Origin: Bradyrhizobiaceae bacterium Ga0074131
GTDB lineage: Bacteria; Pseudomonadota; Alphaproteobacteria; Rhizobiales; Xanthobacteraceae
Assembly (NCBI GenBank): GCA_001464035.1
Contig: LNEC01000010.1
Coordinates: 62,001 to 126,000 of the forward strand
Reading direction: 5' to 3'
Length of the DNA: 64,000 bases
Within the stretch, counting starts at the first letter, position 1. Every line of letters starts with the position of its first letter. Positions 28,867-39,891 of this stretch are shown piece after piece. Below the pieces are notes generated by a model that was not told where the DNA came from, ran no database searches, and saw only the letters and a list, made by a program, of their open reading frames with translations. The position numbers and the translations under genes are program-made.

Positions 28867-28870
<4 letters not shown>
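28379..28870 (+). CDS. tatB: Sec-independent protein translocase TatB
   Basis: A 163-residue protein, 152 bases after tatA. It begins [26 protein letters not shown], the TatB signature with Glu in the membrane helix and GPKELP hinge, then a long amphipathic/charged region. TatB with TatC recognises twin-arginine signal peptides. The stop overlaps the tatC start in ATGA. Confidence 0.95.
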
Positions 28871-31270
<2,400 letters not shown>

Positions 31271-31498
31271 GCTCGGTTCGAATTGTGACGCCCATCCGCG
31301 CGGCCTGTGCCGCCATCCGTCACAGCCGGCATTTGAATCGCAGTATTGCGAGGCGCCGTCCAATTCGTTCACCCTTACGCTCCCAATGTTTGTCAAAGTG
31401 AGCGGTTTTGACCACAGCTTCCCCAGAGGGAGAGGACATTGTTGGCCATCGCCATCTGCTATCTGGCAGAGTCGGCAACAGCTCGACCGAGGTGCGTC

Positions 31499-31738
31499 AT
31501 GCCCGAATACCAGCCGGTATCGTCAGCGCATATTTCGGCGATCGAGCGACCGCGCTGCCCGAATTGCCGGCATAACCGCATGTTGCTTTCAAAGCTCGAG
31601 CAGGGACCTGCCGGCTTCGATTACCGCAGCTTCGAGTGCCAGAGGTGCGGTCGCGTTGAAACGACGGTCGTCGAGAGTGACCCCATGACCTCGGACGCGC
31701 TGGGCTGGCTTGCGGGCGAACTCAAACCACCAACGTGA
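31499..31738 (+). CDS. Small zinc-ribbon-like hypothetical protein
   Basis: A 79-residue protein; the ATG at 31499 has GAGG six bases upstream (an in-frame TTG at 31439 would add 20 residues). Two Cys pairs, CPNC and CQRC, are spaced about 25 residues apart, as in a small zinc ribbon. No function is known. It is followed by the hairpins at 31.8-31.9 kb. Confidence 0.65.
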   Translation: MPEYQPVSSAHISAIERPRCPNCRHNRMLLSKLEQGPAGFDYRSFECQRCGRVETTVVESDPMTSDALGWLAGELKPPT

Positions 31739-31819
31739 AGTCCGGCTCTGCGGCCAATCTTGCTTATCGCCGTCATCGCCATAGTTGCCGAGATTGATTT
31801 TTTCGCCGTTCCACCTGGA

Positions 31820-31910
31820 ACAATCGGGGGTTTTTCAGCTTAGACATGTGTCGATCCCCCGACACAAACTTGTTGACGGCCCCAGCGCTCCCCCGCCTGG
31901 GGCCTTTTTC
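31820..31910 (+). ncRNA. Candidate small RNA with C-rich hairpin loops
   Basis: Two hairpins follow each other: TGTGTCG/CGACACA (31847-31853 with 31860-31866), loop ATCCCC, and GGCCCCAG/CTGGGGCC (31878-31885 with 31897-31904), loop containing C5, then T5. C-rich loops that can pair with ribosome-binding sites are known from alphaproteobacterial sRNAs. The 5' end and promoter are not defined, and the structure may instead be the 3' untranslated end of the upstream gene. Confidence 0.35.
31878..31909 (+). terminator. Intrinsic terminator
   Basis: A perfect 8-bp stem GGCCCCAG/CTGGGGCC with an 11-base loop is directly followed by TTTTT (31905-31909). It would end transcription of the zinc-ribbon-like gene or of a separate small RNA. 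Confidence 0.8.
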
Positions 31911-32106
31911 TGGGGGGATTTGACCTTTTCCGGCGGAAAACCGGCGTTTTGTCGCGCTTTTGGCAATATCTGCATAGCTTTCCATTTCCGGTTGCGATTT
32001 ATGTCGATTACCGAACATAACGGGGCTACAATAAGCGATCACCGCACCGTCCCAGGCTTTCGCCGGTGACTGAGAGTGTTGCGCTCCCGCCCGACGGATC
32101 AGCATC

Positions 32107-32799
32107 ATGCTCACCGCACCGCACATTCGAGCTTCCCAAGGCAACTTCGATCCGAAGGTTTTTCTTGGCCGGGCCGAGCCGGGCCGAGCGATCGAGAGGT
32201 ACAGCAGAAATCAGAAGATCTTCAGCCAGGGCGACGTCGCCGGGTCGGTCTTTTTTATTCAGAAGGGCAAGGTCAAGGTGACGGTCTTGTCCGAGCACGG
32301 CAAGGAAGCGGTGGTCGGTATTTTCTCGGAGGGGCAGTTCTTCGGCGAGGCGTGTCTTGAGGGGGTGGCAATGCGCACCACGACGAGTCACGCCATGGAG
32401 GATTGCCTGATCACGTCGATCACCAAGCAAGCGATGCTCGCGGCGCTCACGTCGGAGCCGAAGTTTGCGACGTTCTTCATCGCCTATCTGGTGTCGCGGA
32501 ACAGCCGGATCGAAGACGACTTGATCGACCAGCTGTTCAATTCCAGCGAGAGGCGACTGGCGCGCTTGCTGCTGCTGCTCGCCAATTTCGGCGAAGATGG
32601 CGGCGCGCAGCCGATCGCGATCAACCTCAGTCAGGAGACTCTGGCGGAAATGATCGGCACCACCCGATCCCGCGTCAGTTTCTTCATGAACCAATTCAGA
32701 AAAAAGGGGTATATCGACTACAACGGCAAGATCGAAGTTCACCGTTCGCTGCTGGACGCGGTGCTGCGCGACAAGCCGCAAATCAGGCAGGACGAGTAG
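32107..32799 (+). CDS. Crp/Fnr family transcriptional regulator
   Basis: A 230-residue regulator. Residues about 30-140 form the cyclic-nucleotide-type sensor (FSQGDVAGSVFFIQKGKVKVTV, FSEGQFFGEACL), then a dimerisation helix. The C-terminal winged helix has LSQETLAEMIGTTRSRVSFFMNQFRKKG as its helix-turn-helix. No N-terminal Cys cluster typical of oxygen-sensing Fnr is present. The signal is unknown. Close relatives are common next to surE in Bradyrhizobium; its targets cannot be read from here. Confidence 0.9.
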   Translation: MLTAPHIRASQGNFDPKVFLGRAEPGRAIERYSRNQKIFSQGDVAGSVFFIQKGKVKVTVLSEHGKEAVVGIFSEGQFFGEACLEGVAMRTTTSHAMEDCLITSITKQAMLAALTSEPKFATFFIAYLVSRNSRIEDDLIDQLFNSSERRLARLLLLLANFGEDGGAQPIAINLSQETLAEMIGTTRSRVSFFMNQFRKKGYIDYNGKIEVHRSLLDAVLRDKPQIRQDE

Positions 32800-33070
32800 G
32801 CCCGACGCTTTCAGACGAGACCATCGCCCTGTGGCACCGTCGTTGATGGAGCGGCGGCTCAGTCCAGACCGATCGCGCCTCGAACGACGCCGCTTCATTC
32901 AGCGTTTGGCCGAACGCGAAATCCCGGAAGAAAAATTGCCAGATGACGGCGTCCGAAGCGGTTGGACGCACGAACGATCGGGATTGCGGTCCGATTGCCC
33001 ACGGTTTGCCTCGGCGGCGATAGCCGGATAAGAGGGCGTGTCAAGCGATGCGAAAAGGGCTTCCAGGCGG

Positions 33071-33838
33071 ATGCGAATTCTGTGCACCAACGACGACGGT
33101 ATCCATGCGCCGGGCCTGAAGATCGTCGAGCAAATCGCCCGTGTGCTGTCCGAAGACGTCTGGGTGGTGGCGCCAGAGCTCGATCAGTCTGGCGTATCGC
33201 ATTCGCTGTCGCTGAACGATCCGTTGCGGCTGCGCGAAGTCGGCCCGCGGCATTTCGCGGTGCGGGGCACGCCGACCGACTGCGTGATCATGGGCGCGCG
33301 CCATATCCTCGGCGAAACCATGCCGGACCTCGTTCTGTCGGGCGTCAACAAGGGCCGCAACGTCGCCGAGGATGTCGTGTATTCCGGTACGATCGCGGGC
33401 GCCCTGGAAGGCACCATCCTGGGACTGCCGTCGTTCGCGCTCAGCCAGGAGTTCAGCCTGGAGACGCGCGACAAGCCGCTGTGGGAGACCGCCCTGAAGT
33501 TCGGTCCGCAGATATTGCGCAAGGTGATCGACGCCGGCGTGCCCAAGAACACGGTGATCAACGTCAACTTCCCCGCCTGCGCGCCGGAGGAGGTAAGGGG
33601 CGTCCGCGTGACCCGGCAGGGCAAGCGCAATCTCGGCTTTCTCAAAGTCGACAAGCGCCTCGACGGGCGCGGCAACCCTTACTTCTGGATCGGTTTCGAA
33701 CGCGCGGCCATGCTGGACACCCCGGCCGAGGGCACCGATCTGGCCGCTCTGGCGGGGCGCTATGTGTCAGTCACGCCGCTGCGGCTGAATCGCACCGACG
33801 ATGAATTCTCTCAGGCGCTGACCGCGACGCTGAAATAA
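33071..33838 (+). CDS. surE: 5'/3'-nucleotidase SurE
   Basis: A 255-residue metal-dependent nucleotidase. [16 protein letters not shown] carries the Asp-Asp metal site; [14 protein letters not shown] and [20 protein letters not shown] complete the active site. It removes phosphate from nucleoside monophosphates and short polyphosphates. The ATG at 33071 matches the family start; codons upstream are in frame but unsupported. It stands upstream of pcm and an NlpD-like gene, the same order as surE-pcm-nlpD in enterobacteria. Confidence 0.95.
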   Translation: MRILCTNDDGIHAPGLKIVEQIARVLSEDVWVVAPELDQSGVSHSLSLNDPLRLREVGPRHFAVRGTPTDCVIMGARHILGETMPDLVLSGVNKGRNVAEDVVYSGTIAGALEGTILGLPSFALSQEFSLETRDKPLWETALKFGPQILRKVIDAGVPKNTVINVNFPACAPEEVRGVRVTRQGKRNLGFLKVDKRLDGRGNPYFWIGFERAAMLDTPAEGTDLAALAGRYVSVTPLRLNRTDDEFSQALTATLK

Positions 33839-33914
33839 CGCCAGCGACATGCCCCAAGTGGGCTATCCGATACGCGCCGGTTTACGTGCGGGCCCCTCTG
33901 TATGGGCCTTGGTC

Positions 33915-34292
33915 CTAAACCGTCGCGCCCTTCAGCGCGGTGTCGATCATTTTGGCCAGGGCTTCCAGCTGAAAGGGCTTTTGCAGCGCAGGGCGGTCGC
34001 GATATTCCTCGGGAACACCGGACGAGCCGTAGCCGGTCGCGAAGATGAACGGGCGGTTGCGTGCCTTGATCAGTTCCGCAACCGGTGAAATCACCTTACC
34101 GTTGACGTTGACGTCGAGGATGGCGAGGTCGAAATGGGCCGATTGCGCCAGCCTCATTGCCTCATTGATCTCACCGGCCTCCGCCGCGATGCTGAAGCCC
34201 AGCTCCTCCAGCATGTCGGCGACCATCATTCGGATCATCACCTCGTCTTCGACGAGGAACACAGAACCCCGCGGCAGCCGCGTCGCCGTCAT
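33915..34292 (-). CDS. Single-domain response regulator (receiver only)
   Basis: A 125-residue CheY-like receiver. Acidic pocket residues Glu15-Asp16, phospho-acceptor Asp60 in LAILDVNVNG, Thr86 and Lys105 in LQKPF are all in place. There is no output domain, so it probably relays phosphate or is read out by protein contact. No histidine kinase is nearby. It is inserted on the opposite strand between surE and pcm. Confidence 0.9.
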   Translation of the reverse strand: MTATRLPRGSVFLVEDEVMIRMMVADMLEELGFSIAAEAGEINEAMRLAQSAHFDLAILDVNVNGKVISPVAELIKARNRPFIFATGYGSSGVPEEYRDRPALQKPFQLEALAKMIDTALKGATV

Positions 34293-34538
34293 GATGATGT
34301 CCTTGCCCGTTCCAACGTTAGGCTCGCAAATAACGCTATCCGGCGTAATGTCAACGTGTCCAGCGCTACCCGCGCCGTTGCCGGCCCGGACTGGATCGAT
34401 TGCCCGGAGCCTTAACGCGGGGTATCAGGATGGGTTCCCCGGGCGGAACCTGGATTCCTCGAGAACCAGCGTCCGATATTGCGTCAACTGTCGGGCCGAG
34501 GCGCGCTAGGGTGTCTTGGTAGAGCCTGTGAGACCGAG

Positions 34539-35189
34539 ATGCCCGCCGTGCAACATCCGCCGGAAAAGATGATGTTTCAGCTCAACCTGCGGCGGCGCGG
34601 GATCAGCGATCAGGCGGTGCTGCGCGCCATGGAAGAGATTCCACGCGATCTATTCGTTGAGCCGGCCGATCGAACCGATGCCTACCGCGACAGCGCGCTT
34701 CCCATCGCCTGCGGACAAACCATCAGCCAGCCGTTCGTGGTGGCGTACATGACCGAGCAGTTGCAACTGCAGAAGCATCATCGCGTGCTGGAGATCGGCA
34801 CCGGCTCGGGCTACCAGGCTGCCATCCTTTCGCGGCTCTGTGGCCATGTCCTGTCGATCGAACGGTATCGGACGCTTGCCGATAGCGCCCGGCGGCGGCT
34901 GCAGAAGGCCGGATGCGAGAATGTCGAGGTGATGCTGGGAGACGGCTTCGACATCCCCGCCGGCGCCGGCGATTTCGACCGGATCATCGTGACGGCGGCG
35001 ATGGAGAAAATTCCCGAAACGTTAACGCAGCGGCTCGAGCCCGGCGGCATTCTGATCGCCCCGGTCGGTCCGCACCAGGGCACCCAGACCTTGATCCGCC
35101 TGACCAGGACCGCGGCCGGCTTCGAGCGCAAGGCGCTGGTAGACGTGCGTTTCGTGCCGGCGCTGCCCGGAATCGCCCGCGAACTCTAG
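34539..35189 (+). CDS. pcm: Protein-L-isoaspartate O-methyltransferase
   Basis: A 216-residue SAM-dependent methyltransferase. The ATG at 34539 is the best start; [12 protein letters not shown] at 34569 is an alternative. [18 protein letters not shown] is the family signature around the isoaspartyl site, [16 protein letters not shown] is the SAM motif I and DRIIVTAAM follows. It repairs damaged Asp/Asn residues in aged proteins. Confidence 0.93.
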   Translation: MPAVQHPPEKMMFQLNLRRRGISDQAVLRAMEEIPRDLFVEPADRTDAYRDSALPIACGQTISQPFVVAYMTEQLQLQKHHRVLEIGTGSGYQAAILSRLCGHVLSIERYRTLADSARRRLQKAGCENVEVMLGDGFDIPAGAGDFDRIIVTAAMEKIPETLTQRLEPGGILIAPVGPHQGTQTLIRLTRTAAGFERKALVDVRFVPALPGIAREL

Positions 35190-35240
35190 GGACGCGGATC
35201 GCCCGATCCGCCAAGGTCTTATTCCCAGGGTTAAGCGGTT

Positions 35241-35262
35241 GTTTACTGGCGACGTGTTTACT
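35241..35262. promoter_or_regulatory. Direct repeat GTTTACT upstream of the LysM/M23 gene
   Basis: Two copies of GTTTACT (35241-35247 and 35256-35262) lie 15 bases apart, about 36-57 bases before the ATG at 35298. Spacing near one and a half helical turns is compatible with a regulator site, but no factor is assigned. Confidence 0.3.
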
Positions 35263-35297
35263 CAAATCAGTAATTTGTTGCGTATGAGTGAGTAACC

Positions 35298-36641
35298 ATG
35301 TCCCGGGTCGTTGAGTTGCTTTACTCGCGTCGCGTGCCGCACATTGCGGCGCTGGCGCTGATGTCATTTGGGTTTGCCGGCTGCAGCGCCGACATGTCGA
35401 CGCGGCTCTCGCAAAATTCCTTCTCCAATCCCTTTGCGTCGCAATCGGAAGCCACAGGCTCCGTGCGGACCCCCGCGGTCGAGCGCCGCGAACTGCCGCA
35501 ATATTCCCGCCCGCAAGCGCAATACCAGTCACAGGCGCTGCCGCCACCGATCGCTGCTGCACCGCAATCGTACCCGTCCGCGCATTCCGCTGTGTCCGGG
35601 GGCGGGCGCGGACTAGCCTCTTATGCGCCGCCGACGCATCAGCCGCTGGAGACCACGGCCACCGTCGCGCCGCGCTCGGTCGCGGCCGTCCGCCCGCCGG
35701 CTCAGGCCGGCACGACGATCATCGTCGGCACCAGCGATACGCTGGAGACGTTGGCGCGCCGCTACAACGTTTCCTCCGCTGCGATCCTGCAGGCCAATGG
35801 CTACAAGGGGCCACGGGCCCTATCGCCTGGCCAGCAACTGATCATTCCCCGTCAAACCGAGGCCGTCGCGGCGCCGGCCGTGGCGGCGCCTGCCAGCAAG
35901 CCCGTTGCGGTTGCCGCGCCGACAGTTCATGTCGTCAATCGCGGCGACACTTTGCTCAGCATCGCACGTCGCAACCAGTTGACCGCAGCCAATCTCGCCA
36001 AAGCCAATGGCCTCGATTCATCGTCCACACTCAAGCTCGGCCAGAGACTGAACGTGCCCGGCCCAAAGACCGCGGCACCCGCTGCCCAGCCGGTCGCGGT
36101 TGCTGCTCAGCCGGCCGCCGCGCTGGCGGCTCCGGCCACCCGAACGGCCGCCGTGGCCAGCGTGCCGCCGCAAAGCGCGCGGCTTGCCCAGGCCACTACC
36201 AAGGTGGAAGAAGCGCCCGCAGCCGAAGCGCCGGTGAAGGCCAGCGAAGCCACCGGCGCGCTGCCGACGTTCCGCTGGCCCGTGCGCGGCAAAGTGATCA
36301 CGAGCTATGGCGCCAAGACCAACGGCAAGTCGAACGACGGCATCAATCTGGCGGTGCCCGAAGGCACTCCCGTCAAGGCGGCCGAGGATGGCGTGGTCGC
36401 CTATTCCGGCAATGAACTCAAGGGTTACGGCAACCTGATCCTGGTTCGGCACTCCAACGGTTACGTCACCGCATATGCCCATGCGAGTGAACTGCTGGTG
36501 AAGCGCGGCGACACCATCAAGCGCGGCCAGATCATTGCCAAGTCGGGTCAGTCCGGCGAAGTGGCGTCGCCGCAGCTTCACTTCGAGATCCGCAAGGGAT
36601 CGTCACCGGTTGACCCGCTTCAATTCCTCAACGGAGCATGA
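35298..36641 (+). CDS. NlpD-like lipoprotein with two LysM domains and a degenerate LytM (M23) domain
   Basis: A 447-residue envelope protein. The signal peptide ends in a lipobox-like FAGC with Cys29 as probable lipid site. LysM domains at about 140-186 and 209-255 bind peptidoglycan. The C-terminal M23/LytM domain (about 325-440) lacks key zinc ligands: HxGxD reads NDGIN (Asn346, Asn350) and the HxH pair reads QLH (Gln426), while His395 and His428 remain. It is therefore probably an amidase activator like NlpD/EnvC rather than a peptidase. The gene order surE-pcm-this supports NlpD. Confidence 0.88.
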   Translation: MSRVVELLYSRRVPHIAALALMSFGFAGCSADMSTRLSQNSFSNPFASQSEATGSVRTPAVERRELPQYSRPQAQYQSQALPPPIAAAPQSYPSAHSAVSGGGRGLASYAPPTHQPLETTATVAPRSVAAVRPPAQAGTTIIVGTSDTLETLARRYNVSSAAILQANGYKGPRALSPGQQLIIPRQTEAVAAPAVAAPASKPVAVAAPTVHVVNRGDTLLSIARRNQLTAANLAKANGLDSSSTLKLGQRLNVPGPKTAAPAAQPVAVAAQPAAALAAPATRTAAVASVPPQSARLAQATTKVEEAPAAEAPVKASEATGALPTFRWPVRGKVITSYGAKTNGKSNDGINLAVPEGTPVKAAEDGVVAYSGNELKGYGNLILVRHSNGYVTAYAHASELLVKRGDTIKRGQIIAKSGQSGEVASPQLHFEIRKGSSPVDPLQFLNGA

Positions 36642-36713
36642 GCGATCAGGCTCGCGTGACGGCCCGCCTCTCGCCCAGTACCCTTCGCCTCGCTTGGTAT
36701 CTGCGGTCAACGA

Positions 36714-37685
36714 TCAGTCCGGCTTGAGGCGCACCCCGAGCCGTCCCGCCAGCTCTTGCGTGAACTGCCAGGCGACGCGCCCCGATCGCGAGCCGCGCGT
36801 GGTCGACCATTCCAGCGCTTCGCGCTCGAGTTCGGCTTCCGCAAGCTTGATGCCGAAATGGCCGCAATAGCCCTTCACCATCGCAAGGTACTCATCCTGG
36901 CTGCAGCGGTGAAAGCCGAGCCAAAGACCGAAACGGTCCGACAGTGAGACTTTTTCCTCAACCGCCTCGCCGGGATTGATCGCGGTCGAGCGCTCGTTCT
37001 CGATCATCTCGCGCGCCAGCAGATGGCGGCGGTTTGAGGTCGCATAAAGGATCACGTTGTCGGGACGACCCTCGATGCCACCCTCCAGCACGGCCTTCAG
37101 CGACTTATAGGAGGCGTCATTGCCGTCGAACGACAGGTCGTCGCAGAACACGATGAAGCGGAAGTCCGAGCGGCGCAGCCGATCCATCAGCGCCGGCAGG
37201 CTCTCGATGTCCTCGCGGTGGATCTCGATCAGTTTCAGGCGCTCAGCCGGCTTGCGGCTGGTGTTGAGGTCGGCATGGGCGGCCTTCACCAGTGATGATT
37301 TGCCCATGCCACGTGCGCCCCACAGCAGGGCGTTGTTGGCGGGCAAGCCGTTGGCGAAGCGTTCGGTGTTTTCGATCAGGATGTCGCGCATTCGGTCGAT
37401 GCCCTTGAGCAGACCGAGAGCGACCCGGCTGACGCGCGGCACCGGCGCCAGCCGTCCGTTCGGGTGCCACACGAAGGCGTCGGCGCTGCCAAGAGAGCTG
37501 GCTGCATCAGGCGGTGGTGAGGTGGCGGACAAATGGGAGACAATGGCTTCCAGCGCGTCTGCGATCCGCTTATCTGCCCTTGGTCTGGCGGCGGTTGCCG
37601 GACGTTTTGTCGCGGCTGGCTTTGATATCCGCTGAGCGGCTCTTGAGGCGGCGCGAGGTGTTGTTTTTCGAGGCTTTTTCGACAT
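36714..37685 (-). CDS. AAA ATPase of the DUF815 family
   Basis: A 323-residue P-loop ATPase. The start at 37685 (MSKKPRK) has AGGA upstream; a basic Lys/Arg/Ala-rich N-terminus precedes the domain. The Walker A motif is WGARGMGKSSL, Walker B is IVFCDDLSFD, and LYATSNRRHLL is the sensor region. DUF815 proteins are AAA+-like enzymes of unknown role. It converges with the NlpD-like gene and is divergent from yajC. Confidence 0.85.
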   Translation of the reverse strand: MSKKPRKTTPRAASRAAQRISKPAATKRPATAARPRADKRIADALEAIVSHLSATSPPPDAASSLGSADAFVWHPNGRLAPVPRVSRVALGLLKGIDRMRDILIENTERFANGLPANNALLWGARGMGKSSLVKAAHADLNTSRKPAERLKLIEIHREDIESLPALMDRLRRSDFRFIVFCDDLSFDGNDASYKSLKAVLEGGIEGRPDNVILYATSNRRHLLAREMIENERSTAINPGEAVEEKVSLSDRFGLWLGFHRCSQDEYLAMVKGYCGHFGIKLAEAELEREALEWSTTRGSRSGRVAWQFTQELAGRLGVRLKPD

Positions 37686-37865
37686 CGATCGGGTTCCTGA
37701 CAGCGCACCCATATCGGGCCTTTCCAAGAGCCGCAAGCGGCGCAAATGAGCGGTCTGCCAGCGTTGCAATTGGAGCGCTGGCCGCTATAGTCCGCGCGAA
37801 TTTGACCGAACCGGCCTGACGCCGATGGGTCGCCGGTTTACCCCCGTTTCACGAGGATTGTCCGA

Positions 37866-38231
37866 ATGCTGATTACTCCTGCGTTTGCCCAGGCCGCGGC
37901 CGGCGGCGACACCAACAGCATGTTGATGTCACTGCTGCCGTTCGCGCTGATCTTCGTGATCATGTACTTCCTGATTCTGCGGCCGCAGCAGAAGAAGGTG
38001 AAGGATCACGCCGAACTGGTAAAGAACATCCGCCGCGGCGACACCGTGGTGACGTCGGGCGGCCTCGTCGGCAGGGTGACCAAAGTGGTCGACGACGACC
38101 AGATCGAATTCGAGATCTCCGATGGCGTCCGGGTGCGGCAAATGCGGCAGATGATTTCGGGCGTCCGCGCCAAGGGCGAACCGGCGAAGGAAAAGAGCGA
38201 GCCCGCCAAGGACGAGACGTCCGCGAGCTAG
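37866..38231 (+). CDS. yajC: Preprotein translocase subunit YajC
   Basis: A 121-residue protein with one membrane helix (LLPFALIFVIMYFLILRPQ) and a cytoplasmic part with GDTVVTSGGLVGRV. It associates with SecDF in the inner membrane. An extra Lys/Glu-rich tail is present. It lies 44 bases upstream of secD in a yajC-secD-secF operon. Confidence 0.96.
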   Translation: MLITPAFAQAAAGGDTNSMLMSLLPFALIFVIMYFLILRPQQKKVKDHAELVKNIRRGDTVVTSGGLVGRVTKVVDDDQIEFEISDGVRVRQMRQMISGVRAKGEPAKEKSEPAKDETSAS

Positions 38232-38275
38232 CTTCTAAGCGCGCCGCATTTCCCAAGATCTGACGGGTCAACTCG

Positions 38276-39877
38276 ATGTTGTATTTCTCGCGGTGGAAGG
38301 CGCTGGCGACCATCCTCACGGCGCTGGTGGTGTGCCTTTTTGCCGTTCCGAACTTCTTCCCCGAATCGACCGTGAAGGGCTGGCCGAAATGGGCCCAGCG
38401 CCATCTCGTGCTGGGCCTCGATCTGCAGGGCGGTTCGCACATCCTGCTCGAGGTCGATTCCAACTCGGTCAGGAAAGACAAGCTCGATCAGGTTCGCGAC
38501 GACGTTCGCCGCACGTTGCGCGACGCCAAGATCCCCTATACCGGCCTCGCCGTGCGCAACGACACGGTGGAAGTGCGCATTACCAAGGACACCGATTTGC
38601 CGGCCGCGCTGACGAAACTGCGCGAGCTGTCGCAGCCGCTCGGCGGCCTGCTCGGCTCCAGCGGCCAGCGCAGCCTTGAAATCACCGACGCCACCGGCGG
38701 ACTGATTCGGCTCACCGTTCCTACCGCTGCGATTACCGAACGCGTACGCCAGTCGGTCGAGCAGTCGATCCAGATCGTCGAGCGCCGCGTCAACGAGCTC
38801 GGCACCGTCGAACCGTTGATCCAGCGTCAGGGACTGGACCGGATTTTGGTGCAGGTGCCCGGCCTGCAGGATCCGACCCGGCTGAAGGAACTGCTCGGCA
38901 AGACCGCCAAGCTTGATTTTCGCATGGTCGATCAGACGGTGCCGGCAGACCAGGCCGGGCAGGGCAGGACGCCGCCGGACTCCGACGTGCTGATGAGTTC
39001 TACCGCGCCGAAAGTACCTTATGTCATCAAGAAACAGGTGCTGGTTTCCGGCGGCGATCTGACCGACGCCCAGCCGGGTTTCGACCAGCGCACGGGCGAG
39101 CCCATCGTCAGCTTCCGATTCAACACCTCAGGCTCGCGCAAATTCGCCCAGGCGACCACTGAGAATGTCGGGCAGCCTTTTGCGATCGTACTGGACAATG
39201 AGGTAATTTCCGCGCCCGTTATCCGTGAGCCGATTACCGGCGGCTCCGGACAGATCTCCGGCAGTTTTACGGTGCAGGCTGCCAACGATCTGGCCATTCT
39301 GCTTCGTGCCGGAGCGCTGCCGGCACCGCTGACGATCATCGAGGAACGCACCGTCGGCCCCGGACTCGGCCAAGACTCGATCGAGAAGGGCGAACTCGCC
39401 GCCTATGTCGGCTCGATCATGGTTATTGTATTCATGCTGCTGACCTACCGGCTGTTCGGCGTGTTCGCCAATATCGCGGTCGCCATCAACGTGGCGATGA
39501 TCTTCGGCATATTGTCGCTGCTGAATGCCACGCTCACGCTGCCCGGTATCGCCGGCATCGTTCTGACGGTCGGCATCGCCGTGGACTCCAACGTGCTGAT
39601 CTACGAGCGCATCCGTGAGGAATTGCGCGGGGGTCGCAACGCGATTTCCGCAATCGACGCTGGCTTCAAACGGGCGCTATCGACAATTCTTGATTCCAAC
39701 ATCACCACCTTCATCGCCGCCGCCGTGCTGTTCTATATCGGAACCGGTCCGGTGCGCGGCTTCGCCGTGACCCTCGGCATCGGCATCATCACCACGGTTT
39801 TCACCGCGTTTACGCTCACCCGCCTCATCGTCGCGACCTGGGTGAGATGGAAGCGGCCGCAGACCGTGCCGATCTAG
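38276..39877 (+). CDS. secD: Protein translocase subunit SecD
   Basis: A 533-residue membrane protein with six membrane segments. VLGLDLQGGSHILLEVD is the family D1 motif; FRFNTSGSRKFAQAT lies in the periplasmic head, and AGIVLTVGIAVDSNVLIYERIREEL is the TM4 region with the proton-carrying Asp. It uses the proton gradient to pull proteins after SecA-driven export. Confidence 0.97.
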   Translation: MLYFSRWKALATILTALVVCLFAVPNFFPESTVKGWPKWAQRHLVLGLDLQGGSHILLEVDSNSVRKDKLDQVRDDVRRTLRDAKIPYTGLAVRNDTVEVRITKDTDLPAALTKLRELSQPLGGLLGSSGQRSLEITDATGGLIRLTVPTAAITERVRQSVEQSIQIVERRVNELGTVEPLIQRQGLDRILVQVPGLQDPTRLKELLGKTAKLDFRMVDQTVPADQAGQGRTPPDSDVLMSSTAPKVPYVIKKQVLVSGGDLTDAQPGFDQRTGEPIVSFRFNTSGSRKFAQATTENVGQPFAIVLDNEVISAPVIREPITGGSGQISGSFTVQAANDLAILLRAGALPAPLTIIEERTVGPGLGQDSIEKGELAAYVGSIMVIVFMLLTYRLFGVFANIAVAINVAMIFGILSLLNATLTLPGIAGIVLTVGIAVDSNVLIYERIREELRGGRNAISAIDAGFKRALSTILDSNITTFIAAAVLFYIGTGPVRGFAVTLGIGIITTVFTAFTLTRLIVATWVRWKRPQTVPI

Positions 39878-39891
39878 GGAATCAAACGTCC

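Larger units (their letters stand above)
31739..32106. other. Intergenic region before the Crp/Fnr gene
   Basis: The 368 bases contain a possible small RNA and its intrinsic terminator (described separately) and, further on, the upstream region of the Crp/Fnr gene. No coding frame with support was seen. Confidence 0.5.

Noticed and set aside
31271..31290. GGTTCGAATTG after serS, resembling a tRNA T-loop
   Set aside because: The match is not complete and no cloverleaf stems pair around it; no tRNA gene is present.
32831..33031. A 66-codon frame between the Crp/Fnr gene and surE
   Set aside because: Arg/Glu-rich composition, no ribosome site and no recognised family; the 270-base gap can be leader sequence of surE.
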